Shown piece after piece: positions 1 through 6,561 of a DNA stretch of 6,620 bases. The position numbers were made by a program, and so were the translations under genes. The notes under the pieces are model-generated. The model was not told the DNA's origin, did no database searches, and was given only the letters and a program-made list of their open reading frames with translations. The number at the start of each line of letters is the position of its first letter. Positions within the stretch are counted from its first letter, which is position 1. The DNA comes from Pseudomonadota bacterium (lineage in GTDB: Bacteria; Pseudomonadota; Alphaproteobacteria; Sphingomonadales; Sphingomonadaceae): positions 1 through 6,620 of the forward strand of contig JAFAGN010000066.1 of NCBI GenBank assembly GCA_023422695.1, written 5' to 3'.

Positions 1-9
1 GGGGGGGGG

Positions 10-38
10 CCCCGCCCGGGTGGGGGGTGTTTTTGTTT
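10..38 (+). terminator. Possible Rho-independent terminator of an upstream gene
   Basis: A CCCC run (10-13) can pair with the G run at 22-27 across a short GC-rich loop. A T-rich tract interrupted by G follows (28-38). The arrangement fits an intrinsic terminator for a + strand gene ending left of the window. The stem is only about 4 bp and lies in a low-complexity G/C run at the window edge, so the call is weak. No coding sequence belonging to such a gene is visible here. Confidence 0.25.
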
Positions 39-55
39 AAACGACGGTGCGTCAA

Positions 56-113
56 AGCCCCTCCGTCAGTCCTGCGGACTGCCACCTCCCCATGGCTGCG
101 CCACGGGGAGGAT
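56..113. repeat. Two-hairpin extragenic repeat (REP-like)
   Basis: Two perfect or near-perfect hairpins sit back to back. The first is CAGTCC (67-72), loop TGC, GGACTG (76-81). The second is CCTCCCC (85-91) pairing with GGGGAGG (105-111), enclosing an inner stem TGGC (93-96), loop TGC, GCCA (100-103), with one A/C mismatch between the two parts, giving 11 paired positions. Both loops are TGC. The unit begins with a CCCCTCCGTCAG-like segment and ends with GGGGAGGAT. From general knowledge, elements of this form (two G/C-rich stems in a CCTCC...GGGGAGG frame) are scattered between genes in sphingomonad genomes. Membership in that family is inferred from memory. With no T run after it, it is not a typical intrinsic terminator, although it could stall or protect RNA. 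Confidence 0.6.
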
Positions 114-152
114 CATTGCGGCCAACCGTCCCACCGCCAGACTCGCCCACCC

Positions 153-190
153 GTCAAAAAACTGTAATCTTCCGGTCAACTAATTGTCAC
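153..190 (+). promoter_or_regulatory. A+T-rich candidate promoter/operator region for the gsp operon
   Basis: This is the only clearly A+T-rich stretch ahead of gspC, lying between the repeat element and the gene. It holds four GT(C/A)A starts at 153, 164, 175 and 186, exactly 11 bp apart, so they fall on one face of the helix. TGTAAT (163-168) resembles a -10 hexamer but has no fitting -35. TTGTCA (184-189) resembles a -35 but has only a weak -10 about 16-17 bp downstream (around 206-212). A promoter is expected here from position and base composition, but no hexamer pair is convincing. Confidence 0.35.
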
Positions 191-191
191 C

Positions 192-209
192 AATCGCCCC
201 TAGGCGATT
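192..209. promoter_or_regulatory. Perfect 7-bp inverted repeat in the gspC leader
   Basis: AATCGCC (192-198), loop CCTA, then GGCGATT (203-209) form a perfect inverted repeat 40 bases before the chosen gspC start codon. It could be an operator dyad just downstream of the A+T-rich region or a small leader RNA hairpin. No T run follows. If translation began at the TTG at 184 the repeat would be inside the coding sequence, which is one more reason to prefer the ATG at 250. Confidence 0.4.
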
Positions 210-230
210 CGCGACGGCAACTTCAGCCTC

Positions 231-245
231 AGGGGGACAGAAGGA
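231..245 (+). promoter_or_regulatory. Ribosome binding site of gspC
   Basis: Two purine-rich segments precede the ATG at 250: AGGGGGA (231-237, 12 bases away) and GAAGGA (240-245, 4 bases away). Together they mark 250 as the start. The upstream in-frame TTG at 184 has no Shine-Dalgarno-like sequence in front of it. The ATG at 262 is a less likely alternative, 16 bases from GAAGGA. Confidence 0.55.
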
Positions 246-249
246 TTTC

Positions 250-1134
250 ATGGCGACGCTGATGTCCGGATCGGCCGTAAGGTTGCCGCGCGGGCTGCCC
301 GGCTGGCTGCGCGTCGGTCGCCGTTCGCCGCGCGAGATCGGGCCGCGCCTGCTCGTCGCGCTGCTCGGCGCTTTGCTGATCTGGCAGCTTGTCCGCCTGC
401 TCTGGACCGTCATCACCCCGCTGTCGCCGCTCGGCGCCTGGCAACCCCAGACCGCGGTGATTGCCTCGCCCGCGGAACGCCGCGCGCTGTTCGTCAGCTT
501 TGACCCCTTTTTCCGCAGCACGCCGCAGGGACCGGCCTCGGCGACGGTGACCGCGCTGGGACTGACCCTGTTCGGGGTCAATATCAACGAAGCCACCGGC
601 AGCGGATCGGCAATCATCGCGGCCGAGGACGGCGTGCAGAACAGCTATGCCGTCGGCGACGAGATCGCGCCGGGGGTCAAGCTCGTCGGCGTCGCCTTCG
701 ACCATGTCCTGCTCGACCGCGGCGGCGCGCGCGAAAGCCTGTTTCTCGACCAGAGCGGCGATGCGCCGGTGGCTGCTCCGGCGACCACGTTGCCTGCGCC
801 GACCCCCGAGGTCGGGTCGGTCGCCGCGACGGGTGTCAGCGCCAGCGGCGAAATGTCGCCCGCGGCATTGAAGGCCGGGGTCGGCTTTGCCCCGCGCGCC
901 GAAAATGGCCGCGTCACGGGGCTGGTCGTCCAGCCGCAGGGCGACGGAGCGGTCTTCCGCGCCGCGGGTCTGCGCCCGGGGGATGTGATCCGGTCGGTCA
1001 ACGGGCGCCCGATCGGGTCGGCCAGCGATGCTGCGTCGCTCGCCAGTCAGATCGCCCCCGGCGCGCGCATCTCGCTCGAAGTCGAACGCGGCGCCAGCGT
1101 CGTTCCCGTCGCCATATTCCTCTCGAAGCAATAG
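250..1134 (+). CDS. gspC: Type II secretion system protein GspC (inner-membrane, PDZ type)
   Basis: GspC is a bitopic inner-membrane protein that links the cytoplasmic-membrane platform to the secretin GspD and helps select or gate substrates. The 294-residue product has a short Arg-rich cytoplasmic N-terminus (1-33), one hydrophobic transmembrane helix (about 34-57, beginning RLLVALLGALLIW), a periplasmic homology-region domain (about 98-168, with LTLFGVNIN, YAVGDEI and the G-V-L-L-D-R pattern), an Ala/Pro-rich linker (about 169-205) and a C-terminal PDZ domain (about 212-291, with AGLRPGDVIRSVNG). It is therefore of the PDZ type (like Erwinia OutC) rather than the coiled-coil type. The ATG at 250 is chosen for its ribosome binding site. 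Starting at the TTG at 184 would add 22 residues with no visible domain. It is the first gene of the unit, with gspD starting 5 bases after its TAG stop. Domain order and gene context leave little doubt about the family. Confidence 0.93.
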   Translation: MATLMSGSAVRLPRGLPGWLRVGRRSPREIGPRLLVALLGALLIWQLVRLLWTVITPLSPLGAWQPQTAVIASPAERRALFVSFDPFFRSTPQGPASATVTALGLTLFGVNINEATGSGSAIIAAEDGVQNSYAVGDEIAPGVKLVGVAFDHVLLDRGGARESLFLDQSGDAPVAAPATTLPAPTPEVGSVAATGVSASGEMSPAALKAGVGFAPRAENGRVTGLVVQPQGDGAVFRAAGLRPGDVIRSVNGRPIGSASDAASLASQIAPGARISLEVERGASVVPVAIFLSKQ

Positions 1135-1139
1135 GTTTT

Positions 1140-3347
1140 ATGCGTCTTAAGCTTTCGCTCATGCTTGCCGCCGCACTGGTTTCCGCCACCCCGGTCCCTG
1201 CGGTCGCCCAATATACGCTCAACGTGCGCGACGCCGATATCCGCGCCTTTATCCAGGATGCGGCGCGGATCACCGGACGCACCTTCGTCATCGACGGCCG
1301 CGTCAACGGCAAGGTGTCGGTGGTCACCGACCGGCCGCTGTCGCGCAGCGAATATTTCGAAATTTTCCTCTCGACCCTGCGCTCGAACGGCCTGGTCGCG
1401 GTGCCCGGTCCGAACGGCAGCTACCGCGTCCAGCCGATCGACGGCGCGGCGGCGCAGCCGGGCCGCATCGGCAGCGGCGGGGCGGCGCAGAACCAGTTCG
1501 TCACCGAAATCATCCGCCTGCGCCACATCGACGCTGTGGCCGCCGTGGAAACGCTGCGTCCGCTGGTCAGCGCGCAGGGATCGCTGACCGCGAACCGCAA
1601 CGCCAACAGCCTGGTCGTCGCCGATTTCGCCGATAATATCCGCCGCATCCGCGCGCTCGCGGCCAGCATCGACCGCGACAGCTCGACCAGCCAGATCGTC
1701 ACGCTGAAAAATGCCGGCGCGCGCGAAATCGCCGCCGCGCTCACCGCCTTGGTCCCGGCGGCGGGCGAGGGCGCACGGGCGCCGGTCGCGATCGTCCCGA
1801 TCGACAGCAGCAACGCGATCGCGCTGCGCGGCGATCAGGCGATGGTTGCGCGCTTTGTTGCGATGGCCAATGACCTCGATCAAAAGGCGGCGGGTGGCAC
1901 CGAACTGCGCGTCTATTGGCTCGAACATGCCAATGCCGAAACCTTGCTGCCGACCTTGCAGCAACTGATCGGCGGCGGCAGCGATCCGGCGCAAAAGGCG
2001 GGCTTGCCCCCCGCGACGACATCGTCGTCATCGGGCGGCGGGGCGAGCGCTCCGACGCCTGCACCCGCGGCAACCGCCAACGTCTCGACGGGCGGTGCGG
2101 GCGGCAGCATCGCGACCCGCGGCCCGGCGATCGTCACCCGCTACGAAGGCGCCAACGCGATCATCGTCGCCGCCAACAGCGACGTGCAGCGGATGCTCGG
2201 CGAGCTGATCCGTCAGCTCGACAGCCGCCGCCAGCAGGTGCTGGTCGAAGCGATCGTGGTCGAGATCGGCGACGATGCGGCAAAGCGGCTGGGGGTCCAG
2301 TTCCTGCTCGGCGGGAAGAATATCCCGTTTGTTGCGACCAGCTACAGCAATGCGTCGCCGAACATCCTGACCCTCGGCGGTGCCTATGCCGCGAACGAAC
2401 TGTCGCAGCAGACGACGACGGTCAACGGCAATACGACGGTGACTCAGACGAACAGTTCGCTGGGCAACAGCCTGCAGGAAGCCGCGGCAGCATCGCTGCT
2501 GACCGCAACGGGCGGCTTTGCCGGATTTGCCGGCGACATTGGCAAGAATACGGTGTTCGGCGCGATCATCAATGCGGTGAAATCGGACACGACATCGAAC
2601 CTGCTTGCGACCCCGCACATCGTCACCCTCGACAATCAGGCGGCAAAATTCCTCGTCGGACAGGACGTACCCATCACCACCGGCGAAAAGCTCGGCACCA
2701 ACTTCGAAAACGCCTTCCGCACCGTCCAGCGCGAGGAGGTCGGGATCAAACTGGAGGTGACGCCGCAGGTCAATGGGGCAGGCGAAGTGAAGATGTTCCT
2801 GCGCCAGGAGGTGTCGAGTGTCGCCGGACCGGTGTCGTCGCGCAACAGCGACCTCATCCTCAACAAGCGCGCCTTTGAAACGGTGCTGACCGTCGACGAC
2901 GGCGAAATCCTCGCGATCGGCGGGCTGCTCAACGATGACGAGCGCAAGACGATCGAGCGCATCCCGCTGCTCAGCGATATTCCGCTGCTCGGCGAGCTAT
3001 TCAAGTCGCGCAGCCGGACGCGGTCGAAAACCAATTTGATGGTGTTCATCCGTCCGACGATCCTGCGCAATCGCGAGGACAATGCGGCGCTCACCGCGCG
3101 GCGCTACGGCTATATCCGTGACTTCCAGTTGCAACGGAACCCCGACGAAGAACCCGCGATCGATGCACTGGTGCGCGATTATCTGGGTGCGGTGCCGCCG
3201 GTGCCGACCGAGGCGACCGCGAGCGATATTACCGTCGGCCCGGTCAACCTGCCCGAACTGCGCGGCCCCGATGGCCGCGTGATTTCGACCGACGTGCCAC
3301 CCTCGGTTTCGCAGGCGCCCGCACCGCCGACCGGAGAGTTTCCGTGA
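1140..3347 (+). CDS. gspD: Type II secretion system secretin GspD
   Basis: GspD forms the multimeric outer-membrane channel through which folded proteins leave the periplasm. The 735-residue product begins with a Sec signal peptide (Lys/Arg, hydrophobic core, AVA box; probable cleavage after Ala23). It continues with an N0 domain (about 25-98), N1 (about 121-180, TEIIRLRHIDA...), N2 (about 184-248) and N3 (about 255-362). N3 is interrupted by a Ser/Gly/Ala/Pro-rich loop at 280-327. The secretin core spans about 363-645 and contains NLLATPHIVTLDN (487-499), VGQDVPITTGE (506-516) and the signature GGLLNDDERK...IPLLSDIPLLGELFKS (594-623), ending MVFIRPTIL. A C-terminal tail of about 90 residues follows, with RYGYIRDFQ and a Pro-rich end. 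There is no lipobox Cys, and no pilotin gene is visible. The start has only a weak AGG (1133-1135) 4 bases upstream, so translation may rely on coupling to gspC. The stop overlaps the gspE start. Confidence 0.97.
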   Translation: MRLKLSLMLAAALVSATPVPAVAQYTLNVRDADIRAFIQDAARITGRTFVIDGRVNGKVSVVTDRPLSRSEYFEIFLSTLRSNGLVAVPGPNGSYRVQPIDGAAAQPGRIGSGGAAQNQFVTEIIRLRHIDAVAAVETLRPLVSAQGSLTANRNANSLVVADFADNIRRIRALAASIDRDSSTSQIVTLKNAGAREIAAALTALVPAAGEGARAPVAIVPIDSSNAIALRGDQAMVARFVAMANDLDQKAAGGTELRVYWLEHANAETLLPTLQQLIGGGSDPAQKAGLPPATTSSSSGGGASAPTPAPAATANVSTGGAGGSIATRGPAIVTRYEGANAIIVAANSDVQRMLGELIRQLDSRRQQVLVEAIVVEIGDDAAKRLGVQFLLGGKNIPFVATSYSNASPNILTLGGAYAANELSQQTTTVNGNTTVTQTNSSLGNSLQEAAAASLLTATGGFAGFAGDIGKNTVFGAIINAVKSDTTSNLLATPHIVTLDNQAAKFLVGQDVPITTGEKLGTNFENAFRTVQREEVGIKLEVTPQVNGAGEVKMFLRQEVSSVAGPVSSRNSDLILNKRAFETVLTVDDGEILAIGGLLNDDERKTIERIPLLSDIPLLGELFKSRSRTRSKTNLMVFIRPTILRNREDNAALTARRYGYIRDFQLQRNPDEEPAIDALVRDYLGAVPPVPTEATASDITVGPVNLPELRGPDGRVISTDVPPSVSQAPAPPTGEFP
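3333..3338 (+). promoter_or_regulatory. Ribosome binding site of gspE within the end of gspD
   Basis: GGAGAG lies 5 bases before the GTG at 3344. This fixes a GTG start whose last two bases form part of the gspD TGA stop (GTGA overlap), an arrangement typical of translational coupling. Confidence 0.7.
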
Positions 3348-4837
3348 CCGACGCGGAACCGATCGCCGCCGCCCCGGCGCCGGTCGACATACCCTATGGC
3401 TTTGCGCGCCAGCACGGCGTGGTGATCGCGCCCGGCGAAGGCGGGGTGTGGCTGGCGACGCTGCGCGACGGCGGCGATCCCGCGGTGCTGATCGAGGTGA
3501 AGCGTTACCTCGCCGCTCCGCTCAAGGTCGCGACCGCCAGTGCCGAGGATTTCGACCGCTTGCTGTCGGATCATTATGCCGTCGACAGCTCGGCGGCGGC
3601 GATGGCGGGGTCGCTCGATAGCGGCGACATCGATTTCAGCCTGCCCAGCGCCGAAGATCTGCTCGACAGCGCCGACGACGCGCCCGCGATCCGGCTGATC
3701 AATGCGATCATCGCCGAAGCGGTGCGGCAGGGGGTCAGCGACATCCATATCGAGCCCTATGAAAGCGGCCTCGTTGTGCGGATGCGCGCCGACGGCGTGC
3801 TGCGCGAGCACCTCCGAATGCCGCCGCACGTCGCGCCGGTCGTCGTCAGCCGCATCAAGGTGATGGCGCGGCTCGACATCGCCGAACGCCGGGTGCCGCA
3901 GGACGGGCGTATCGGGCTGACGCTGGCGGGCAAGGCGGTCGACGTTCGCGTCTCGACGCTGCCCAGCCGCGCCGGGGAACGCGTCGTGATGCGTATCCTC
4001 GACAAGGATGCGGCGGGGATCGACTTCGACGTGCTCGGCCTGTCGGGCGCCGCCGACCAGATTTTGCGCGAGGCGCTCGCCGAACCCAATGGCATCATCC
4101 TGGTCACCGGCCCGACCGGATCGGGCAAGACGACGACGCTCTACGCGGCGCTCAAACAGCTCAACGACGGCCAGCGCAACATCCTGACCGTCGAGGATCC
4201 GGTCGAATATGCGGTCGACGGCGTCGGCCAGACGCAGGTCAATGCCAAGGTCGGGCTCGATTTCGCTGCGGGCCTGCGCGCGATCCTGCGCCAGGACCCC
4301 GACGTCGTGATGGTCGGCGAAATCCGCGACCGCGAAACCGCCGATATCGCCGTGCAGGCCTCGCTGACTGGCCACCTCGTGCTGTCGACTGTTCACACCA
4401 ACGATGCGGTCGGCGCAATAACCCGCCTTAAAGACTTGAAAGTAGAACCTTTTCTTTTGGCGTCAACTTTGCGCGCGGTCATCGCGCAGCGCCTTGTGCG
4501 CAAACTTTGCGATCATTGCCGCGAACCGGTGCAGGCCGACAACAGCGTCGCCGCCATGCTCGGCCTCGACATCGGCACCGTCATCTGGCGGCCCAAGGGT
4601 TGTGACCAGTGTGGCGGCACCGGCTACAAGGGCCGCATCGGCGTGTTCGAGGCGATCAAGGTCGACGAGACCGTCCGCCGCTATATCTACAACGGCGGCG
4701 ACGAAGCGATGATCGCGCGCCACGCCTTTTTGAAATCGCCGACGCTCGCCTCGGCGGCGCGCGCGATGGTCGCCAAGGGTCTGACGACCGCCGAGGAAGC
4801 GATCCGCATCGCACGGCGCGAGGAAATCGATGCCTGA
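3344..4837 (+). CDS. gspE: Type II secretion system ATPase GspE
   Basis: GspE is the cytoplasmic hexameric ATPase that powers pseudopilus assembly, docking on GspL and GspF. The 497-residue product has a short N-terminal docking domain (about 15-80), an acidic linker (about 90-113), the N2 domain (about 114-225, with SDIHIEP at 132-138 and RVPQDGRI) and the C-terminal RecA-like ATPase. In the ATPase, Walker A is GPTGSGKT (256-263), the Asp box is LTVEDPVEY (281-289), Walker B is DVVMVGEIRDRETA (320-333) and the His box is TGHLVLSTVHTNDA (342-355). A zinc-binding element with two CxxC pairs (C389/C392 and C420/C423) matches the C-terminal metal domain of GspE and separates it from twitching ATPases of the PilT type. 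It starts at GTG with a good ribosome binding site. The last 8 bases overlap gspF. Codons for residues 358-376 are unusually A+T rich (see findings). All catalytic motifs are intact. Confidence 0.97.
   Translation: MTDAEPIAAAPAPVDIPYGFARQHGVVIAPGEGGVWLATLRDGGDPAVLIEVKRYLAAPLKVATASAEDFDRLLSDHYAVDSSAAAMAGSLDSGDIDFSLPSAEDLLDSADDAPAIRLINAIIAEAVRQGVSDIHIEPYESGLVVRMRADGVLREHLRMPPHVAPVVVSRIKVMARLDIAERRVPQDGRIGLTLAGKAVDVRVSTLPSRAGERVVMRILDKDAAGIDFDVLGLSGAADQILREALAEPNGIILVTGPTGSGKTTTLYAALKQLNDGQRNILTVEDPVEYAVDGVGQTQVNAKVGLDFAAGLRAILRQDPDVVMVGEIRDRETADIAVQASLTGHLVLSTVHTNDAVGAITRLKDLKVEPFLLASTLRAVIAQRLVRKLCDHCREPVQADNSVAAMLGLDIGTVIWRPKGCDQCGGTGYKGRIGVFEAIKVDETVRRYIYNGGDEAMIARHAFLKSPTLASAARAMVAKGLTTAEEAIRIARREEIDA
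4820..4824 (+). promoter_or_regulatory. Ribosome binding site of gspF within the end of gspE
   Basis: GAGGA lies 5 bases before the ATG at 4830. It supports a gspF start that overlaps the last 8 bases of gspE, consistent with coupled translation of the ATPase and its membrane partner. Confidence 0.7.
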
Positions 4838-6044
4838 TTATCGCTATGTGGCGATCGATCCGCAGGGCCGCGAGCGCAAGGGACGGTTGACTGCCGCCAA
4901 TGACGATGCGGCCCGCGCCGATCTGGTGCGGCGCAAATTCCATATCGTCGCGGTCGAGGCGGCGGGGACGAAGCCTGCCAGCCGGTCGCTGCTCGCGTTC
5001 CGCCGCGCGCGCCTTTCAGCGAAAGACCTCGCGCTCTTCACCCGCCAGCTCGCGACGCTGGCCGAGGTCGCGCCGCTCGAAGAAGCGCTGCGCACGCTGA
5101 CCCGGCAAAGCGAGGCGGAAACCGCGCGCGCGGTGATCGGCGACGTTCACGCGGGACTGCTCGAAGGCCGCCGCCTCGCCGATGCAATGGCGCGCCAGCC
5201 CGCCAGCTTTCCGTCGCTCTATCGCGCGATGGTCGCGGCGGGCGAAACGACGGGCAGCCTCACGACTATTCTCGCGCGCCTCGCCGACCTGCTCGAACGC
5301 CAGGCCGAGGTGCGCGGCAAGCTGATCGCCGCGCTCGCCTATCCGATCGTGCTCGCGGTCGTCGCGATCGGCGTTGTCGCGGCGCTGATGATCTTCGTCG
5401 TCCCGCGCGTCGTCGAGCAATTCACCGACACCGGCCAGCAGCTCCCGTTCCTGACCCGCGCGGTGATCGCGATCTCCAGCTTCGCCGCCAACTGGTGGTG
5501 GCTGATCGCGTTGTTGCTCGTCGCCGCGAGTTTCGGCTGGGCCGCCGCGATGCGCCGTCCGGCGTTCAAGGCGAGGGTCGATGCGCGGCTGCTGCGCCTG
5601 CCTTTGCTGGGCCGCCTGCTGCGCGATCTCTACGCCGCGCGTTTCGCGCGCACCTTGGCAACAATGGTGTCGAGCCGCCTGCCGCTGGTCGAGGGTTTGC
5701 GGCTGACCTTGCCGACGATCCGCAACGCGGCGCTGGCGGCCGCGACCACGGCGATCGTCGATCAGGTCCGCGCGGGGGGCAGCCTGTCGACGGCGTTGCG
5801 CGATGCCGGGGTCTTCCCGCCGCTGCTCGTTTACATGACTGCCAGCGGCGAAAGCGCCGGGCGGCTCGAGGTGATGCTGGAGCGCGCCGCCGATTATCTG
5901 GAGCGCGAATTCGACCGGTTTACGGCGGCATCGATGGCCTTACTCGAACCTGTCATAATAGTGCTTATGGGGTCGTGCGTCGCCCTCATCATCCTCGCGA
6001 TTCTGCTGCCGATCCTTCAGTTGCAGAATCTGGCCGGACTGTAA
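4830..6044 (+). CDS. gspF: Type II secretion system inner-membrane platform protein GspF
   Basis: GspF is the polytopic inner-membrane core of the T2SS assembly platform. It contacts GspE and GspL and is thought to move pseudopilin subunits into the growing pseudopilus. The 404-residue product opens with the conserved Y-R-Y-x-A-x-D-x-x-G-R pattern (4-14). Two homologous T2SSF domains follow (about 65-190 and 270-395), with the paired motifs AAGETTGSL (136-144) and ASGESAGRL (338-346). Hydrophobic helices lie at about 168-191 (after ALAYP), 221-240 and 370-395. The length is normal for the family. The gene ends in tandem stops, TAA TAA (6042-6047), with gspG starting directly after. Residues 371-379, at the start of the last helix, use a cluster of rare codons (TTA, CCT, ATA ATA, CTT). 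The related type IV pilus protein PilC is a possible confusion, but the neighbouring genes decide for GspF. Confidence 0.96.
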   Translation: MPDYRYVAIDPQGRERKGRLTAANDDAARADLVRRKFHIVAVEAAGTKPASRSLLAFRRARLSAKDLALFTRQLATLAEVAPLEEALRTLTRQSEAETARAVIGDVHAGLLEGRRLADAMARQPASFPSLYRAMVAAGETTGSLTTILARLADLLERQAEVRGKLIAALAYPIVLAVVAIGVVAALMIFVVPRVVEQFTDTGQQLPFLTRAVIAISSFAANWWWLIALLLVAASFGWAAAMRRPAFKARVDARLLRLPLLGRLLRDLYAARFARTLATMVSSRLPLVEGLRLTLPTIRNAALAAATTAIVDQVRAGGSLSTALRDAGVFPPLLVYMTASGESAGRLEVMLERAADYLEREFDRFTAASMALLEPVIIVLMGSCVALIILAILLPILQLQNLAGL

Positions 6045-6047
6045 TAA

Positions 6048-6554
6048 ATGACTTTGATGCAGCTTTTCATTCGCCTGATGCTCGATACCTCCTTTTCGGG
6101 GGAGGGCCGCCCGCCGGTCCATCGCCGCCGCAAGAAGGGCGAACGCGGCTTTACGCTGACCGAGTTGATGGTCGTGATCTTCATCATCGGGCTGCTAGCG
6201 ACCGTGGTGATGATCAACGTCCTGCCGAGTCAGGACCGTGCGATGGTAACCAAGGCGCAGGCGGATATTGCGACGCTGGAAACCGCGCTCGAACAATATC
6301 GCCTCGACAATCTGACCTATCCAGCGTCGACCGATGGATTAAACGCACTATCGACCCCGCCGCCGTCGCTTGCGCAGCCCGAGCGCTATCGTCGCGGCGG
6401 CTATATCAAGAAACTGCCCGCCGATCCGTGGGGGCGGCCCTATAATTACCAGGCGCCCGGCCCGAACGGGAAGGCGTTCGACGTCTGGTCGCTCGGCGCC
6501 GACGGTGCCTCCGGCGGGACCGACGACAATGCGGATATTCGCGCGGACAGCTGA
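6048..6554 (+). CDS. gspG: Type II secretion system major pseudopilin GspG
   Basis: GspG is the main subunit of the periplasmic pseudopilus. It is made as a prepilin, cleaved and N-methylated by the prepilin peptidase GspO, which is not in this window. The 168-residue product carries the class III signal KKGERG|FTLTELMVV, with cleavage after Gly34 and the conserved Glu at +5 (E39). A hydrophobic helix follows (35-58), then the amphipathic SQDRAMVTKAQADI helix, and the family motifs YPASTDGLNAL (91-101), KKLPADPWGRPY (121-132), FDVWSLGADG (144-153) and an Asp-rich C-terminal loop (GGTDDNADI, 156-164) where GspG proteins bind calcium. The mature form would be 134 residues, normal for GspG. The leader is unusually long: 34 residues from the ATG at 6048, 31 from 6057 or 24 from 6078. 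None of these has a good ribosome binding site, so the exact start is uncertain. The ATG at 6048 is used because it directly follows the gspF stops. Confidence 0.95.
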   Translation: MTLMQLFIRLMLDTSFSGEGRPPVHRRRKKGERGFTLTELMVVIFIIGLLATVVMINVLPSQDRAMVTKAQADIATLETALEQYRLDNLTYPASTDGLNALSTPPPSLAQPERYRRGGYIKKLPADPWGRPYNYQAPGPNGKAFDVWSLGADGASGGTDDNADIRADS

Positions 6555-6561
6555 CATCTGT

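Noticed and set aside
184..249. Upstream TTG start extending gspC by 22 residues
   Set aside because: There is no ribosome binding site before the TTG, the added residues show no domain, and the segment contains the inverted repeat. GAAGGA before the ATG at 250 is a better signal.
280..327. Tandem repeat or insertion in gspD residues 280-327 (bases about 1977-2120)
   Set aside because: These are residue coordinates of gspD. The Ser/Gly/Ala/Pro-rich loop in N3 is common among T2SS secretins and shows no repeat unit or target duplication.
1047..1994. Long open frames on the minus strand opposite gspC and gspD (also around 3179-4396)
   Set aside because: They are antisense to unmistakable T2SS genes, show low-complexity Arg/Ala/Asp-rich composition typical of reversed high-GC codons, and have no recognisable motif.
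1916..2878. Long + strand open frame inside gspD in another frame
   Set aside because: It is an out-of-frame reading of the secretin gene, rich in Arg and Gln/Asp, with no family motifs. The gspD frame carries all the secretin signatures.
5954..5959. CATAAT as a -10 box within gspF
   Set aside because: There is no -35-like hexamer at a suitable distance. The A+T content comes from the ATA ATA codons.
6054..6082. Internal promoter ahead of gspG (TTGATG with GATGCT 17 bp later)
   Set aside because: The -35-like hexamer is tolerable but the -10 matches only three of six positions. gspG lies 3 bases after gspF, so the sequence alone does not support a separate promoter.
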